From: Yponomeuta sedellus
Taxonomy: Eukaryota > Arthropoda > Insecta > Lepidoptera > Yponomeutidae
Assembly (NCBI GenBank): GCA_934045075.1
Contig: OW203745.1
Span: 13,984,184-14,048,183 of the forward strand
Reading direction: 5' to 3'
DNA length: 64,000 nt
Below, piece after piece: positions 52,325 to 62,734 of this stretch. Each line of letters begins with the position of its first letter. Position 1 is the stretch's first letter. Position numbers and translations under genes: made by a program. The notes beneath the pieces were generated by a model, which did no database searches, had not been told where the DNA came from, and was given only the letters and a program-made list of their open reading frames with translations.

Positions 52325-52575
52325 ATAATGCCACGTGGTCAAATCAGTTTGACAAAATAGTTTGATTATGGTTTGACTGTACTTTTTGGCTTTTAGAATC
52401 CAATACAGGAAGGATCATTACATTAATTTGACCACGAGGAACGAAGTTTTCACGTGGTCAAATCTGTTTGATTATGGTTTGACTGTACTTTTTGGCATTT
52501 AGAATCCAATACAGGAAGGATCATTACATTAATTTGACCACGAGGAACGAAATTTCTACGTGGTCAAATCAGTTT
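52325..52575 (+). repeat. Tandem repeat, about 115 bp, two and a bit units
   Basis: ACGTGGTCAAATC, GATTATGGTTTGACTGTACT, AATCCAATACAGGAAGGATC and TTAATTTGACCACGAGGAAC recur in order. TTTGACCACG and CGTGGTCAAA make each junction a short inverted repeat. Confidence 0.88.
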
Positions 52576-52639
52576 TATTTAGTTAAAATATTTTGACTAC
52601 GCGGAAGAACTCTGGTTGCAAGGTAATAAAACCAAAAGT

Positions 52640-53080
52640 TAGGTTTCAGTTATATATTTGGTCCACTTTGTATGACAAAGCTTTCTCTGACTGTTTTAGT
52701 TTTAGTGTTTTTTTCTGTAATCCTTTTTTCTATGATCGCAATAAATGACTTTAACTTTTTGTTTTTCTGTGCATAGAGTTGAATCCGCATTTGACTCCCT
52801 TTCCAAGTAAGTCTTAAAAGGTAAATAACTCTTCCATTAGACCAAAAAATATTTTAGTATATTTTTTGAGGACCTAAAAGCATCATAAAAATATATTTTA
52901 AAACTTTATTTTCCTACACAGCCAAAAACGCGGTCAGCCATTTTTGTCTATGGTTTGAAGTCCAAAAAATTGTAAATAAAGTTTGACATTCAATTTTCCG
53001 TAAGTAATCTCTGAGCATAGCGAAATAACAACAATGCAACCATGATTTCATCGAATTTACATCCAAAATACACCAAGAGA
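52640..53080. other. Intergenic, AT-rich
   Basis: Nothing recognised. Confidence 0.4.
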
Positions 53081-53084
53081 ATGA

Positions 53085-53234
53085 AAAAACACGTTAAGAA
53101 AGACCCTCGGGAAGTTGTGGATTCGTGTACCCAGTGAAATTAACATTCGAAAAACTTGGCTCAAACTTGCCAAAAGAGACCCCGACTCTTTATCAATTGA
53201 AACTCGGGTGTATTTATGTGAAGATCACTTTGAC
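53085..53234 (+). CDS. THAP-type zinc-finger exon, partial
   Basis: An open stretch after a stop at 53082-53084 reads KNTLRKTLGKLWIRVPSE, NIRKTWLKLAKRDPD, then VYLCEDHFD, directly followed by the perfect donor GAC|GTAAGT. THAP domains bind DNA through a C2CH zinc site. The conserved Pro, Trp and final C-x-x-H are visible, but the first Cys pair is not in this frame. It either lies on an upstream exon or has decayed. THAP modules occur in host factors and in P-type transposases, and both remain possible. No downstream exon was found. Confidence 0.55.
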
Positions 53235-53574
53235 GTAAGTCCTATAATAATCAATGTCTACTGGCTTTGGCTGAAAGATGTTTGTTTACATACTTTAGAA
53301 GGTTTCAAGATGGCGGATAGCGTTTTCGCCGTTAGGAATTAAAAGAGGAAAAAATTATTTGACTTTGTAAATTTTGCAGCCATCCTGCATACTTACTTAG
53401 CAAAATCAATATATTTCTGTTTCTTACGTTAAATAAGTACTATAGGAAATATTCATTTATCGCGTGAAATTTGATACGTGTCAAATAGCGGATTGTACAG
53501 AGTTTCTTTGCATATAGATTGTATGACGTAGATGTGAATTACAGTTTTGTTTAACAGTAAAACGCAGCCTTAGT

Positions 53575-53690
53575 GTTAATCCAGGGTGTCCAAACAAAAT
53601 TTTATTAAAATCGCTCCAGCCGTTTAGACGTGAAGAAGTAACAAACATACACACAAAATTTCACCTTTATAATATTAGTGTGATGTGATG
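53575..53690 (+). mobile_element. Non-LTR retrotransposon 3' tail
   Basis: AATCCAGGGTGTCCAAACAA … AATCGCTCCAGCCGTTTAGA, ending in TATAATATTAGTGTGATGTG. Same family as 3585-3800. Confidence 0.7.
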
Positions 53691-53803
53691 TTATAAAGTG
53701 TGATATGATTTTATGATGTGATGTGATACTGATAAGAGATAAAAGAATACAATAACTTTAACTAACAGCTTTGATTTTGTTATATTGATAAAAAGCTTCA
53801 TAA

Positions 53804-54069
53804 CTTCTTCTTCTTCTACAGGCTATATTAGTCCACTGCTGGACATAGCCCTCCCCTAATGAGCGCCATATCGCAAGGTTGTGCCATCATTAGGGGGCAA
53901 TACCCATAATCCCCACGCTGGGCATGCGGGTTGGGGATCGCAGTTTGGTGGAATTGTACTACAGGGGGCGCTGCTATCCACCCCCCGGTTTGTGTCCCTT
54001 AGTCGCCTTTTACGACACCCGCGGGAAGAATTTGGGTTGGTGCTATTCTCTAGGCCGACACCACACAGC
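53804..54069 (-). mobile_element. SINE-A, full length
   Basis: It runs from CTTCTTCTTCTTCTACAGGC to GGCCGACACCACACAGC. The foldback retroposon at 54087 inserted immediately beyond its 5' end. Confidence 0.85.
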
Positions 54070-54086
54070 AAAACTTATAAATGGTT

Positions 54087-54442
54087 ATATTCTTTTTGTT
54101 GCACTAACCACTACGTGCTGAGGACAATTTTAAAAACCTATTTAGAGGCTAAGAATACCCACCCGCGACCTGGGACCTCTGGCTAACCATACCAGCGCTC
54201 TCCCAACTGAGCTAATGGGCAAGTGCCGGCTCTCTGTATTACTTACAGGCAGTGACATCTGGCTGAAGTAATTTGCATCACTTAGAGCCCTACCTACTTT
54301 GCAGTTAGGTTTCACATCGGAATGATATAATATAATCATGTGGCGAGGTATAATCATGTGAGAGGGCTGGTACGGTTATCCAGAGGTCTCGGGTTCGAGT
54401 CCTGGCATGGGTGGAATTTTTAGCCTCTAATTGGGATTTTGC
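54087..54442 (-). mobile_element. Foldback tRNA-like retroposon, 356 bp
   Basis: It is flanked by AACTTATAAATGGTT at 54072-54086 and 54443-54457. The tail is on the left. A minus-orientation core (to about 54325) faces a shorter plus-orientation core (about 54365-54435). TATAATCATGTG occurs twice at the junction. Confidence 0.88.
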
Positions 54443-54544
54443 AACTTATAAATGGTTCAAGCTCTTTGCGATAGCCTTCATAAGACTGTTACTGCTGCTC
54501 CGTATACTCTGCAACAAGGAGATACTTTTTTTTTTAAGAGAATA

Positions 54545-54728
54545 TATAACATAAGATTTCCATAGAGGCACATTGCTTCTGGCCCCACACTGGGATACCT
54601 AGGACACCTGAAACAGCGACATCACGAACATGTAAACATCCAAGACCTGGGGTTTTTTGTCCCCAGACGGGATTCGAACCCGGGACTTCTCGCATGGTGG
54701 GCGGATGCGCTATCACTGCGCCACAGGC
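54545..54728 (-). mobile_element. SINE-C copy
   Basis: GGCACATTGCTTCTGGCCCC … GGGATTCGAACCCGGGACTT and a head ending GCGCCACAG. Confidence 0.8.
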
Positions 54729-54769
54729 AAAATATAAAAAATAAAATTAAAATGCTATATGGGTGACCG

Positions 54770-54865
54770 CTAGAGGCATTTTTCCGAGCGCTTCCGTGCT
54801 TCGCAAGGCACGTTAAGCCGTTGCATTGGTGCCGGCTGTCATATAATGGCGGTCGTTAAGCCATA
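54770..54865 (+). mobile_element. SINE-B, left part, split by SINE-E
   Basis: GACCGCTAGAGGCATTTTTC … ATGGCGGTCGTTAAGCCATA. It continues at 55137. Confidence 0.8.
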
Positions 54866-55122
54866 GTTAGTTAGACCTGAGATTTCCGCACTTAGCCTCA
54901 TAGTTGGGCCATTGTACGTAGCAAGCGCTGAGGTACGCTAACACCTCAGGCACTAGGGTTTCCTTACGATGTTTTCCTTCACCCTGAGCGAGTAGTATTG
55001 CTACTATAATTTCACAAATGTACATCACTTAGAAAATAAAGTCATTGGTACATGCCGGGGTTCGAACCCACGACCTCCTGATTGAGAAGCCGGCGTTCTA
55101 CACCGCTCCGCTACCACCGCTC
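54866..55122 (+). mobile_element. SINE-E inserted in SINE-B, 14-bp target duplication
   Basis: GTCGTTAAGCCATA occurs at 54852-54865 and 55123-55136. The 257-bp element contains GGTTTCCTTACGATGTTTTC, TTGCTACTATAATTTCACAA, and a tRNA-like end with GGGGTTCGAACCCACGACCT, CGCTCCGCTACCACCGCTC. Confidence 0.9.
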
Positions 55123-55136
55123 GTCGTTAAGCCATA

Positions 55137-55305
55137 TCAAATGCCTTATGGTCGGCTTGATAACTTCTGTCAGTAAGGCCCGCCACTGTCTTACAATCCT
55201 CCACGAACCCGGATTTGGCCCCCGTGGTGGAGTATGGCCTTACATTCGGGTCTCTTTCCGAATGACCCGTGACCCAGCAGTGGGGACATACAAGGGTTGA
55301 TATCG
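55137..55305 (+). mobile_element. SINE-B, right part
   Basis: CTTGATAACTTCTGTCAGTA … GGGACATACAAGGGTTGATA. Confidence 0.8.
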
Positions 55306-55366
55306 ATTAATAAAATATACTTTTGTGTTTATTTTAATATTTGTTAATTAGTTAACTATTAAACCT

Positions 55367-55487
55367 TTGTAGACTTTTAGTCCGGATTTACTTACGGGTG
55401 TTGTTATATCGGAAAAGTCCGACCAGGTTTCCAGGGACTAAAAGTCTACAATGTGTTGTGCTTACGAAAGTTTTAGTTCAAAAACGA
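55367..55487 (+). mobile_element. Short foldback retroposon, copy 2 (core flipped)
   Basis: It is flanked by ATTAAACCT at 55358-55366 and 55488-55496. The hairpin stem and the tail (ACAATGTGTTGTGCTTACGA … TTCAAAAA) match copy 1 at 4252-4374. The hairpin interior reads as the reverse complement of copy 1. Confidence 0.85.
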
Positions 55488-55996
55488 TTAAACCTATTTG
55501 ATAGTCGTCTGTTAAATGACTGGGCGGATTAAAACTTGGATGCATTATTGTGTATGCCGTGTGTGTGTGATAATACGCCTCATAGGTTAGTACTTAGTAA
55601 AGCGACTTGTTTACAACTGGAAAGCCGTGAGCCGAGGACGAAAGCGACGGAAGATGACGTCATTTTGGCAAAAATACCCACTCGCCTTGTCTGCTGTCTG
55701 TACTGTGGACGGCAGGTCAACCTTAACCATTTTACTGCAAAGTCACCCCTAACGGAGTGTAGCAGAGTGCACGAGTGTAAAGGTCGATGTGCTGCCGACT
55801 GTACGATAGTAATGCTTTGGTAAAGACAGTACAATTGAATCAAATTGGTTTTTTGGTAAATAATTGCTGGTTTACCTTTATTTATGGGGTTGGTATACAG
55901 GGTGTCTAAAAATAGCCTTATGTTCACGGAAAGCGAATGTCCTAGTCGTCAGTATGAACAAAAGAGGCTGCGACGTCTCGTACCTGAGACTAAAAC

Positions 55997-56016
55997 GGGG
56001 GGGGAGGGGGGGGGGG
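55997..56016 (+). repeat. G-rich run
   Basis: Eight G, one A, eleven G. It could form a G-quadruplex; nothing else suggests function. Confidence 0.7.
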
Positions 56017-56279
56017 TTGACTGGGGCGTTTGAATGCAGTAACCCTATACTATGTATCCTTGAGGTTGCCATTCAGGTAATTGTCGAAAAACAATCGTAC
56101 GCCTGCCTAGCCTTGACAGGTGACAAGCTTGAAGCCCGACAGAGTGAAAAATAAACAGTGTTATGTAACACAAAAGTCGTGCTCACAATGAACTTTAAGA
56201 TATGAAATTGATAACTGCATTTAAGGTCAATACTCAAGTGCGGTTCAACATACAAAAATTATGTTCAGTGTAATATTTG

Positions 56280-56420
56280 GGCATGCTTATGCGTGTTCTT
56301 GAGTGGAGACCGCGACTCGGTAAACGTAGTGTAGGACGCCCTCCGACCAGGTGGGATGACGATTTGCGAAAAACTGCGGGCAGATGTTGGATGCGGCAAG
56401 CTGAAATGAAAAGGTTGTAT
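56280..56420 (+). pseudogene. LINE ORF2 C-terminus (RTE-like)
   Basis: VLEWRPRLGKRSVGRPPTRW, then DDDLRKTAGRCWMRQAE. It is 5'-truncated and cut short after Glu compared with 28190-28460. Confidence 0.75.
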
Positions 56421-56429
56421 TCAAAGTAG

Positions 56430-57060
56430 CGCAGATACTGCGGCTTAATGAACGTTACAAGTCAAACTTGGTGTCCATTTCAAAATCTGGATCATTTTGG
56501 AGAAAAAATGGACAAAAAAACTCCAAACTTAGTCTTTTCAAATTCCTTAATTAACAGAATTTACACAGACTCTACAAAACTCGTGAATTTTACATGCTTG
56601 AATTCCAGACATCATTGTCATCTAAATAATCCTTAATATTATAGTATAGCTCTTTTGGCACAAAGTGTACTTTACACATTTTTTGAACCGCGCTTCAGTC
56701 AAACTTAGTATATATTCAGGGATTTTATTGTAGAAGCGTATACAATGCCCCATGAAGGATGTATTAACCTTTGCCAGCCTAAATCTTGGGATCTAAAGTT
56801 TATGTTTATTTCTAGTATTTACATTGTGTTGGCTACCTGCAGTTTTAAAGTTGTTAATATTTTTCCTGACATACATAATATTTTCATAGATATACTGGCT
56901 GGCAACTGTCACGATGTTTGTTTCTTTAAAGAATTCTCTTAACGAATCTCTACTGCCTAGCTTATAGATAAATCTGATCGCTCTTTTCTGCAAGACGAAG
57001 ATGGTCTCAATGTCCGCTGCCCGTCCCCACAATAGTATGCCGTAGGACATAATACTATGG
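56430..57060 (-). pseudogene. LINE ORF2 C-terminal region and 3' end
   Basis: The minus frame 56793-57050 begins MSYGILLWGRAADIETIFVL, then KRAIRFIYKLGSRDSLREFF and MYVRKNINNFKTAGSQHNVN. The rest of the 3' region follows to 56430 with breaks. Confidence 0.7.
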
Positions 57061-57064
57061 AAGT

Positions 57065-57780
57065 AACTAAAATAAACAAGACAAGCTGAAGACAGGGCGC
57101 TATGGCGCTCATTATGTCCAGCAGTGGAATAGTAATTGCCTGATGATGACGATGATGACTAATGCAACTTTCTTGTGGGCTGTTTAATTTGATTTAGGTC
57201 ATCTAAATCATAACATATTCCTGTGATGTAACCAAGCAAGTATATTACAAACATAGAAATACACCCATAGTGTGGGAATCGAACAAACTTAATCAGACGT
57301 GATACCGCTACACTAACGGGACAGTTTTAATTTTTTTTTATTTTTTTTTATTTCAACAAATCTAACTATCATTACAGGGAGTCCCTAATTCAACAGTTAA
57401 GATAACAACAAAGAACAAAACATTAACAATACTGAATAATAAAAGAACAATAACAATACAAGTAGAAGCACACAATTACAAACTATTAATTTTAAGTACT
57501 ATAAGTTTTTTTTACATAGTTAACATTTGATTACACTATAGCAAAATATATCAGTACATATTTTTTGCTGCGTGTATAGGAATGCCCGCAATTGAGGTCA
57601 CATATTACGCATTTTAGAAATAAACATTTACATTGAATAAAACGTCCCTTTTCGGTGACCGGGGAATTCGTTACACCCTGTATATCTATACTTTTTTTTT
57701 AAAATCAATGAAACTGCAAATGTTAGCTCAGCAAACATTTTTACACCATTTTTTACATTTCTTTCATTTTGTTCTATCAT
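57065..57780. other. AT-rich intergenic, nothing recognised
   Basis: A short SINE-A tail piece (AGACAGGGCGCTATGGCGCT, CCAGCAGTGGA) is at 57085-57130. The rest is unassigned. Confidence 0.4.
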
Positions 57781-57784
57781 TATT

Positions 57785-57950
57785 TTCAAACTGTTTCCCA
57801 CAGGGGTAGGCAGAGATCAGAGGCTGCCACTTGCCACTTGATCCTGACAGACTTTTGCTTCATCAAGGTTCACTAGTCGCTGCATGCACGCACGCCGGTT
57901 CCGCGTACTTTATATCTTCCCCTTTGCTAATACATCCCCTATTACTTGCA
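57785..57950 (-). pseudogene. LINE 3' fragment
   Basis: CACAGGGGTAGGCAGAGATC … ACTTTATATCTTCCCCTTTG. Same family as 42630-42905. Confidence 0.7.
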
Positions 57951-58025
57951 AATTATCTTTTATCCGTTTTATTCTGTATCAGTCAATATTTTAAATAAAT
58001 ACAGTGTTTTTGGAGTGGTATTGTA

Positions 58026-58195
58026 TAAACCTATCTAAAGGCCAAAACTTCTACCCATGCCGCGACCTCTGGCATGGATAGGCAGAGGTCGCGGGTTCGA
58101 ATCCCGGCATGGGTGGAATTTTTAGCCTCTAAATAAGTTTTTAAAATTGTCCTTAGCACGGGTTAGTGCATTAAAAATAAAAATAGTATAATCAT
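58026..58195 (+). mobile_element. Foldback tRNA-like retroposon, 170 bp
   Basis: It is flanked by GTGGTATTGTA at 58015-58025 and 58196-58206. The arms meet at the anticodon loop (GGCATGGATAGGC). The left arm has lost the B-box segment. Confidence 0.88.
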
Positions 58196-58454
58196 GTGGT
58201 ATTGTATTTTATTATTTAATCGCAAGAACCCCGGCGAAGAAGAAATTCTGCGTTTGCTGCAGTGTCACAGTGGCATTGGACAAGGCTAAGCTTCTGCGGG
58301 TTAGTAGGGTTGGCAAAAGAAACTGTAATCGTCGTGTATGTAATGTAGCTATGCCCGCGACTTCGTTAGCGTGGGGGTCGAGTAAAATCTGTAAGTAAAT
58401 TGAATACAAAAATTTCTTATTTTGGAATTCTATTTTCGAATTCAAATTTGTTTT

Positions 58455-58755
58455 TTTTTCTAGCCTATAAACGTCCCATTGCAGGGCACTGGCCTTCTTT
58501 CAGACAGAATGGGCTTAATTACCACGAGTGCCCACCGCGGATTGGCAATCTCAAGTGCTGAGATATTTGAACACCTCAGACACTCAGATTTCCTCACAAT
58601 GTTTTCCTTCACAGTTAGCGAGTGTTATTGCTACTCTTAACTTTACAACTGTACATAACTTAGGAAAATAGTCATTGGTACATGCCCGCCAGGAAATCGA
58701 ACTTGGGTTTCTCGCTTGCGAGTCCATTGTTCTACCCACTTGCGCCGCTCTGAAT
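58455..58755 (-). mobile_element. SINE-E, near full length
   Basis: AGCCTATAAACGTCCCATTG, GAGTGCCCACCGCGGATTGG, CCTCACAATGTTTTCCTTCA, then a tRNA-like end GGTTTCTCGCTTGCGAGTCC … TACCCACTTGCGCCGCTCTG. The orientation is set by the tRNA-like head at the right end. Confidence 0.75.
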
Positions 58756-58794
58756 AAGCGAACAATTTAACTTATTACATTTACACGACATAAC

Positions 58795-59080
58795 ATAACC
58801 TCACACCTGTACCCCAGAGGGGCAGGCAGAGAACAGGGACTGTCAATTGTCACGATCCTGACAGATCACCGTCGCTTCATCAACTTTCATAAGTCGTTGC
58901 ATGCACGCACGCCTGTTCCGGGTACTTTTTATCTTTCTCTTTGCTAATACATGCCCTATTTAGTGGACGTATGTCCGCCTGAGACGTCGCTTACCGGTCC
59001 TTCCACCCACATTCGCAGTATATATTTGTTTTGTCAATCTTTCTAGCTTCACCCTCTCCACATGTCCAAACCAACTTTAT
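58795..59080 (-). pseudogene. LINE ORF2 C-terminal fragment
   Basis: Same family as 42630-42905, with frame breaks. It includes the reverse of AAGTCGTTGCATGCACGCAC and TTTATCTTTCTCTTTGCTAA. Confidence 0.7.
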
Positions 59081-59679
59081 TAGATTTAATTTAAATTATT
59101 AACATAAATTGATTATTTCTTAATGATTATAAATTAAAATAATGCAGTCACTTAAATATTACGTAGGTATATTATATTATTTTCTCTTCCCATGTATACT
59201 TTAATTATTTATGTATGGTTTAAGTAAGTTTATATAAATTTCTTAAGTTGAATTCCTAATTTCAATATTTCTATGTTGCACTGACTACCCGTCTCTAATT
59301 TCTTTCTTGTATCAGTCTCTGGTTGCCTGGAAGAAATTGCTTTTAGTCAGGCCGCCATTTGTACTATATTTTTATATTATTTCTGTTACCGTAATTTCTG
59401 TAAACAATAAAGACTATTTTATCTATCTATCTAGTGTATTGCAGAGACTCAGCCCCTTGATGGTTTTGCTATCCCTCCAGCTTATCAGCCGGTAGTTTCC
59501 GGCACCGCACGGAAGGTCAGCCACGGAACTGTCGCACTTATTATCGCTACATATGGTCCGATAGCGTTACTATGTCAATGACAATGCGATAGCAACTCGA
59601 TCGGCGAAGTGGAAAGGCTAAACGGCTGTCAAGTGAGTTACGTTGGACTCAGAAATGAAATTTCGTTTTAAAACTTCTA

Positions 59680-59810
59680 TAATATAAAAATGAATCGCTG
59701 AATGCGCAAATCTCGAGAGCAGCTGAACCGACTTCGCTAATTCTTTTTTTAGAATATTCCTTGAAGTACGAGGATGGTTCTTACGGAGAGAAAAATAAAA
59801 AAAAATCTTA
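59680..59810 (-). mobile_element. RTE-like 3' repeat
   Basis: CTCGAGAGCAGCTGAACCGA … GAGGATGGTTCTTACGGAGA. Confidence 0.75.
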
Positions 59811-59811
59811 A

Positions 59812-59958
59812 CGGTGGCTTGAAAACTTCTGACAGTAAGACCAGCCACTAGTCTTGCAAGCCTCCACCAATCTGGACTTGGTCCCCGTGGCGGAGTATGG
59901 CCTATACCTTCCTAAGAGAGGAGACTCGTGCCCCTCGGTGGGGACATAATGGGTTGAT
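59812..59958 (+). mobile_element. SINE-B 3' portion
   Basis: GGTGGCTTGAAAACTTCTGA … GTGGGGACATAATGGGTTGA. Confidence 0.8.
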
Positions 59959-59974
59959 GTTCAATCAACGGTTT

Positions 59975-60332
59975 TAAATACCTATTTAGAGGCTAAAAAT
60001 TCCACCCATGCCAAGATTCGAACCCGTGACCTCTGGCTATCCGTGACAGCACTCTTCCAATTGAGCTAATGGGCGACTCACCGGCGTCAGTGAAATTACA
60101 GTAAATTTGCAAGTGATGCAAATTACTTCAGCCAGATGTCGCTGCCTGTACGTAATACAGAGTATTGTAAAGAGGTTCGAAATGTCACTGATGGATGCTC
60201 TTTCACGGAAGAGCGCTGGAACGGATAGCCAGAGGTCGCGGATTCGAATCCTGGCATTGGTGCAATTTTTAGCCTCTAAATAGGTTTTTAAAATTGTCCT
60301 TAGCACGGGTTAGTGCATTAAAAAAAATATAT
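59975..60332 (+). mobile_element. Foldback tRNA-like retroposon, 358 bp
   Basis: It is flanked by AATCAACGGTTT at 59963-59974 and 60333-60344. The antisense core on the left (to about 60090) faces the sense core on the right (about 60170-60270) across family-specific spacer. The tail is at the right. Confidence 0.92.
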
Positions 60333-60589
60333 AATCAACGGTTTGTTAACATATTATAGACAAAATAAGATTGAAATTAAATACAGGTAGATATGTCCAG
60401 ATATGTTCAGATAAGATCCTAACAGTGTCCAATTATCAACCTCCAAGATCTTTGCAAGAGATCTGCAATCATTCGTTTGTTCTAATTTGTTTCTGTCTAA
60501 CCTAATTTGAAGTGACAGTACCAATAATGTTTTGTCACGATCTGCGTCTATTATTTTGAATATTTTTGCCTGACTGCAAAATGAAAGAT

Positions 60590-60690
60590 TGTCGAAACAA
60601 ATATATATAGCGAATGTGGGTGGAAAGGCCGGTAAAGAACGTCCCAGGCGGATATACTCGACCAAATAGAGGATGTAGTAAAGGAAAGGG
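60590..60690 (+). pseudogene. LINE C-terminal fragment
   Basis: ATATATAGCGAATGTGGGTG then GGCCGGTAAAGAACGTCCCA, related to 42630-42905. Confidence 0.65.
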
Positions 60691-60929
60691 GACCAATTAA
60701 AATTGTTTACCCGACTGCAAAATTAAAGTAGCGTAATAAAAAATAACAAAATTTTAAATCGATTCGAGTTTATGTAACATTCGTTTATAGGAAATAGTTT
60801 GTTTATTACTGAAATAACACTAGTCGCAGATGTAATACAGTGACACCTTCACACGCTGTAGATGTGTTAAGGGACCACTCGGACGCTGCAGTGGTTGGGA
60901 CATTGTTATTTAAGATGGTGTATGAATAA

Positions 60930-60977
60930 ATACATTTGAGAAGGACGTAGATGTATCTACGTCCTTCCCAAATGTAT
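60930..60977. repeat. Hairpin, 23-bp arms, 2-nt loop
   Basis: ATACATTTGAGAAGGACGTA continues to AGAT, then mirrors as ATCTACGTCCTTCCCAAATG through TAT, with one mismatch. Confidence 0.85.
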
Positions 60978-61074
60978 ATAGTCTTCAAGTTGTCTGTTAG
61001 AGATTACTTTTTGTGTTAAGGCCGCCGTCTGTACTCCCTATTAAGAAATATCTGTGTAATTTTAATTTTTACAT

Positions 61075-61240
61075 ACATACATAACCTCACGCTTGTATCC
61101 CAGAGGGGTAGGCAGAGGCCAGGGACTGCCACTTGCCACGATCCTGACAGATCACCTTCGCTTCATCAACGTTCATAAGTCGTTGCATGCACGCACGCCG
61201 GTTCCGGGTACTTTTTATCTTTCCCTTTTAATTTTTATGC
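61075..61240 (-). pseudogene. LINE 3' fragment
   Basis: CTTGTATCCCAGAGGGGTAG … GGTTCCGGGTACTTTTTATC. Same family as 42630-42905. Confidence 0.75.
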
Positions 61241-61633
61241 ACAATAAAGTGTTTTCTATGTATTTACGTCAACGCCGAAGAAGACCAGCCTCATCATTAT
61301 ATCTGTATTGCCGACTGATCATTAAATTAAATTAGCAAATGATGTTGGTAAACCATCAAGCGAAATGAATAATGCATCACTTCCTATGTTCGCACTTGAA
61401 CTCCCTTTTCTGGTAGCTAACATTCAACCGATTCGCTATGCGTTGGGAGATCACCAAAATGAAGTGCAGTATATTGTATATTTTCCCTTCAACATCACAA
61501 TTACTAACTCACATGCAGTGGGACCTTGTTTCTATTTGTGACTGTTACAGTCGAAACTCTTAAACGGTCAAAACTAGTTTTGACTGCTAAAATCATTCAA
61601 AAGTACTTTTGTCCAAAGCTTACATTTGAAATG

Positions 61634-61728
61634 ACGACCTCTGTGGCGTAGCGGTAGCGCGTGTGCCTACCATGCAAGAGGTCCCGGGTTCGAATCCCGG
61701 CTGGGGGAAAAAAGCCCAGGGAGCCTAT
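61634..61728 (+). mobile_element. SINE-C head
   Basis: GACCTCTGTGGCGTAGCGGT … GGTTCGAATCCCGGCTGGGG. The body resumes at 61949 (GTTCTTGGATGTTTACATGT) and runs to about 62060. Confidence 0.85.
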
Positions 61729-61948
61729 TCTCACTTCATTATCAATTAAGTCGTATACGACTCTAACGTAAAAAGTCAAGCGACAGCCAAAATCTGTATT
61801 CTGAACGCCATGCTACACTGAATTCTAACGAGAAAATAAATGTCTAACGACTCTGGAGACCTATCTTATCTTATTTTTATGAGACATATGTCTAAGCCTT
61901 CGAATATTTTGCGTCTACGCTTTCAATTCGCATGGGCGAGAATTGGCC
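61729..61948. mobile_element. MITE with GGGAGCC…ATTCTC ends, copy 2, nested in SINE-C
   Basis: It starts GGAGCCTATTCTCACTTCAT and ends CGAGAATTGGCCCC, matching copy 1 at 28442-28730. Confidence 0.75.
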
Positions 61949-62332
61949 CCCTGTTCTTGGATGTTTACATGTTTGTGAGGTCGTTCTTTCTGGTTCCCAC
62001 GAAACAGGATATCCTAGTGTGGGGCCAGAAGCAATGTATGTGCTTGTATCTAAATGTTAATGTTAAATACCAAATGGTAAAAACACCTGAAATGATGCAT
62101 AGATAGAGAACACTTTATTGTACATAAAAATGGAAATTACACAGATATTTCTGAACCTAAGAGTACAGACGGCATAACTCAGTCTGCGACAGCAAAAATA
62201 TAGGTGCGACGAAGCGCGTAGCGTAGCGCGAAGGAGCGTGTTAGGTTGAACATGTAAGACCGAAAACCAACTCGGCATTGTTGGATACATATTAGGATAT
62301 TACTTTATTTTTCTGCAGTCAAAACTAGTTTT

Positions 62333-62475
62333 AAAGAGGTTTCAAATTTCACTCATGCCGTAGAGTTGCCCATTAGCTCAGTTGGAAAGAGCGCTGGCAC
62401 GGATAGCCAGAGGTCACGGGCTCGAATCCCGTGGAATTGGAATGGTTGGAATTTTTAGCCTCTAAATAGGTTTTT
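62333..62475 (-). mobile_element. tRNA-like repeat, single-core copy
   Basis: It is flanked by AAAACTAGTTTT (62321-62332 and 62476-62487), although that word is also part of the surrounding composite. It has the same TAAAAACCTATTTAGAGG end as the foldback copies but no second arm or tail. Confidence 0.7.
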
Positions 62476-62734
62476 AAAACTAGTTTTGATAAAATTTTAC
62501 AGACTAAACTAGTTTTGACCGTTTAAGACTTCTGACTGTAACATGACTTCTAGGTTTTACGTAGGGCGCTTCCGCTAACAATTTCCTATTCTTGGATTCA
62601 CCGTCGATTGCAATAGACATTAATGGCAGTAGGAAACATGATACTGAGGACATAGTTTTTATTTTCATTAGCAGGTGAAGAAAAAGGGCTTAGAAGGACA
62701 ATGTACTACAACAAGAAGAAATCAGCTTTCAGTC

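Larger units (their letters stand above)
61540..62545. mobile_element. 1-kb composite bounded by 40-bp inverted repeats
   Basis: GTTACAGTCGAAACTCTTAA then ACGGTCAAAACTAGTTTT at the left is mirrored at the right (AAACTAGTTTTGACCGTTTA, AGACTTCTGACTGTAAC). The inside holds a SINE-C split by a MITE and a tRNA-like repeat. Confidence 0.75.
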
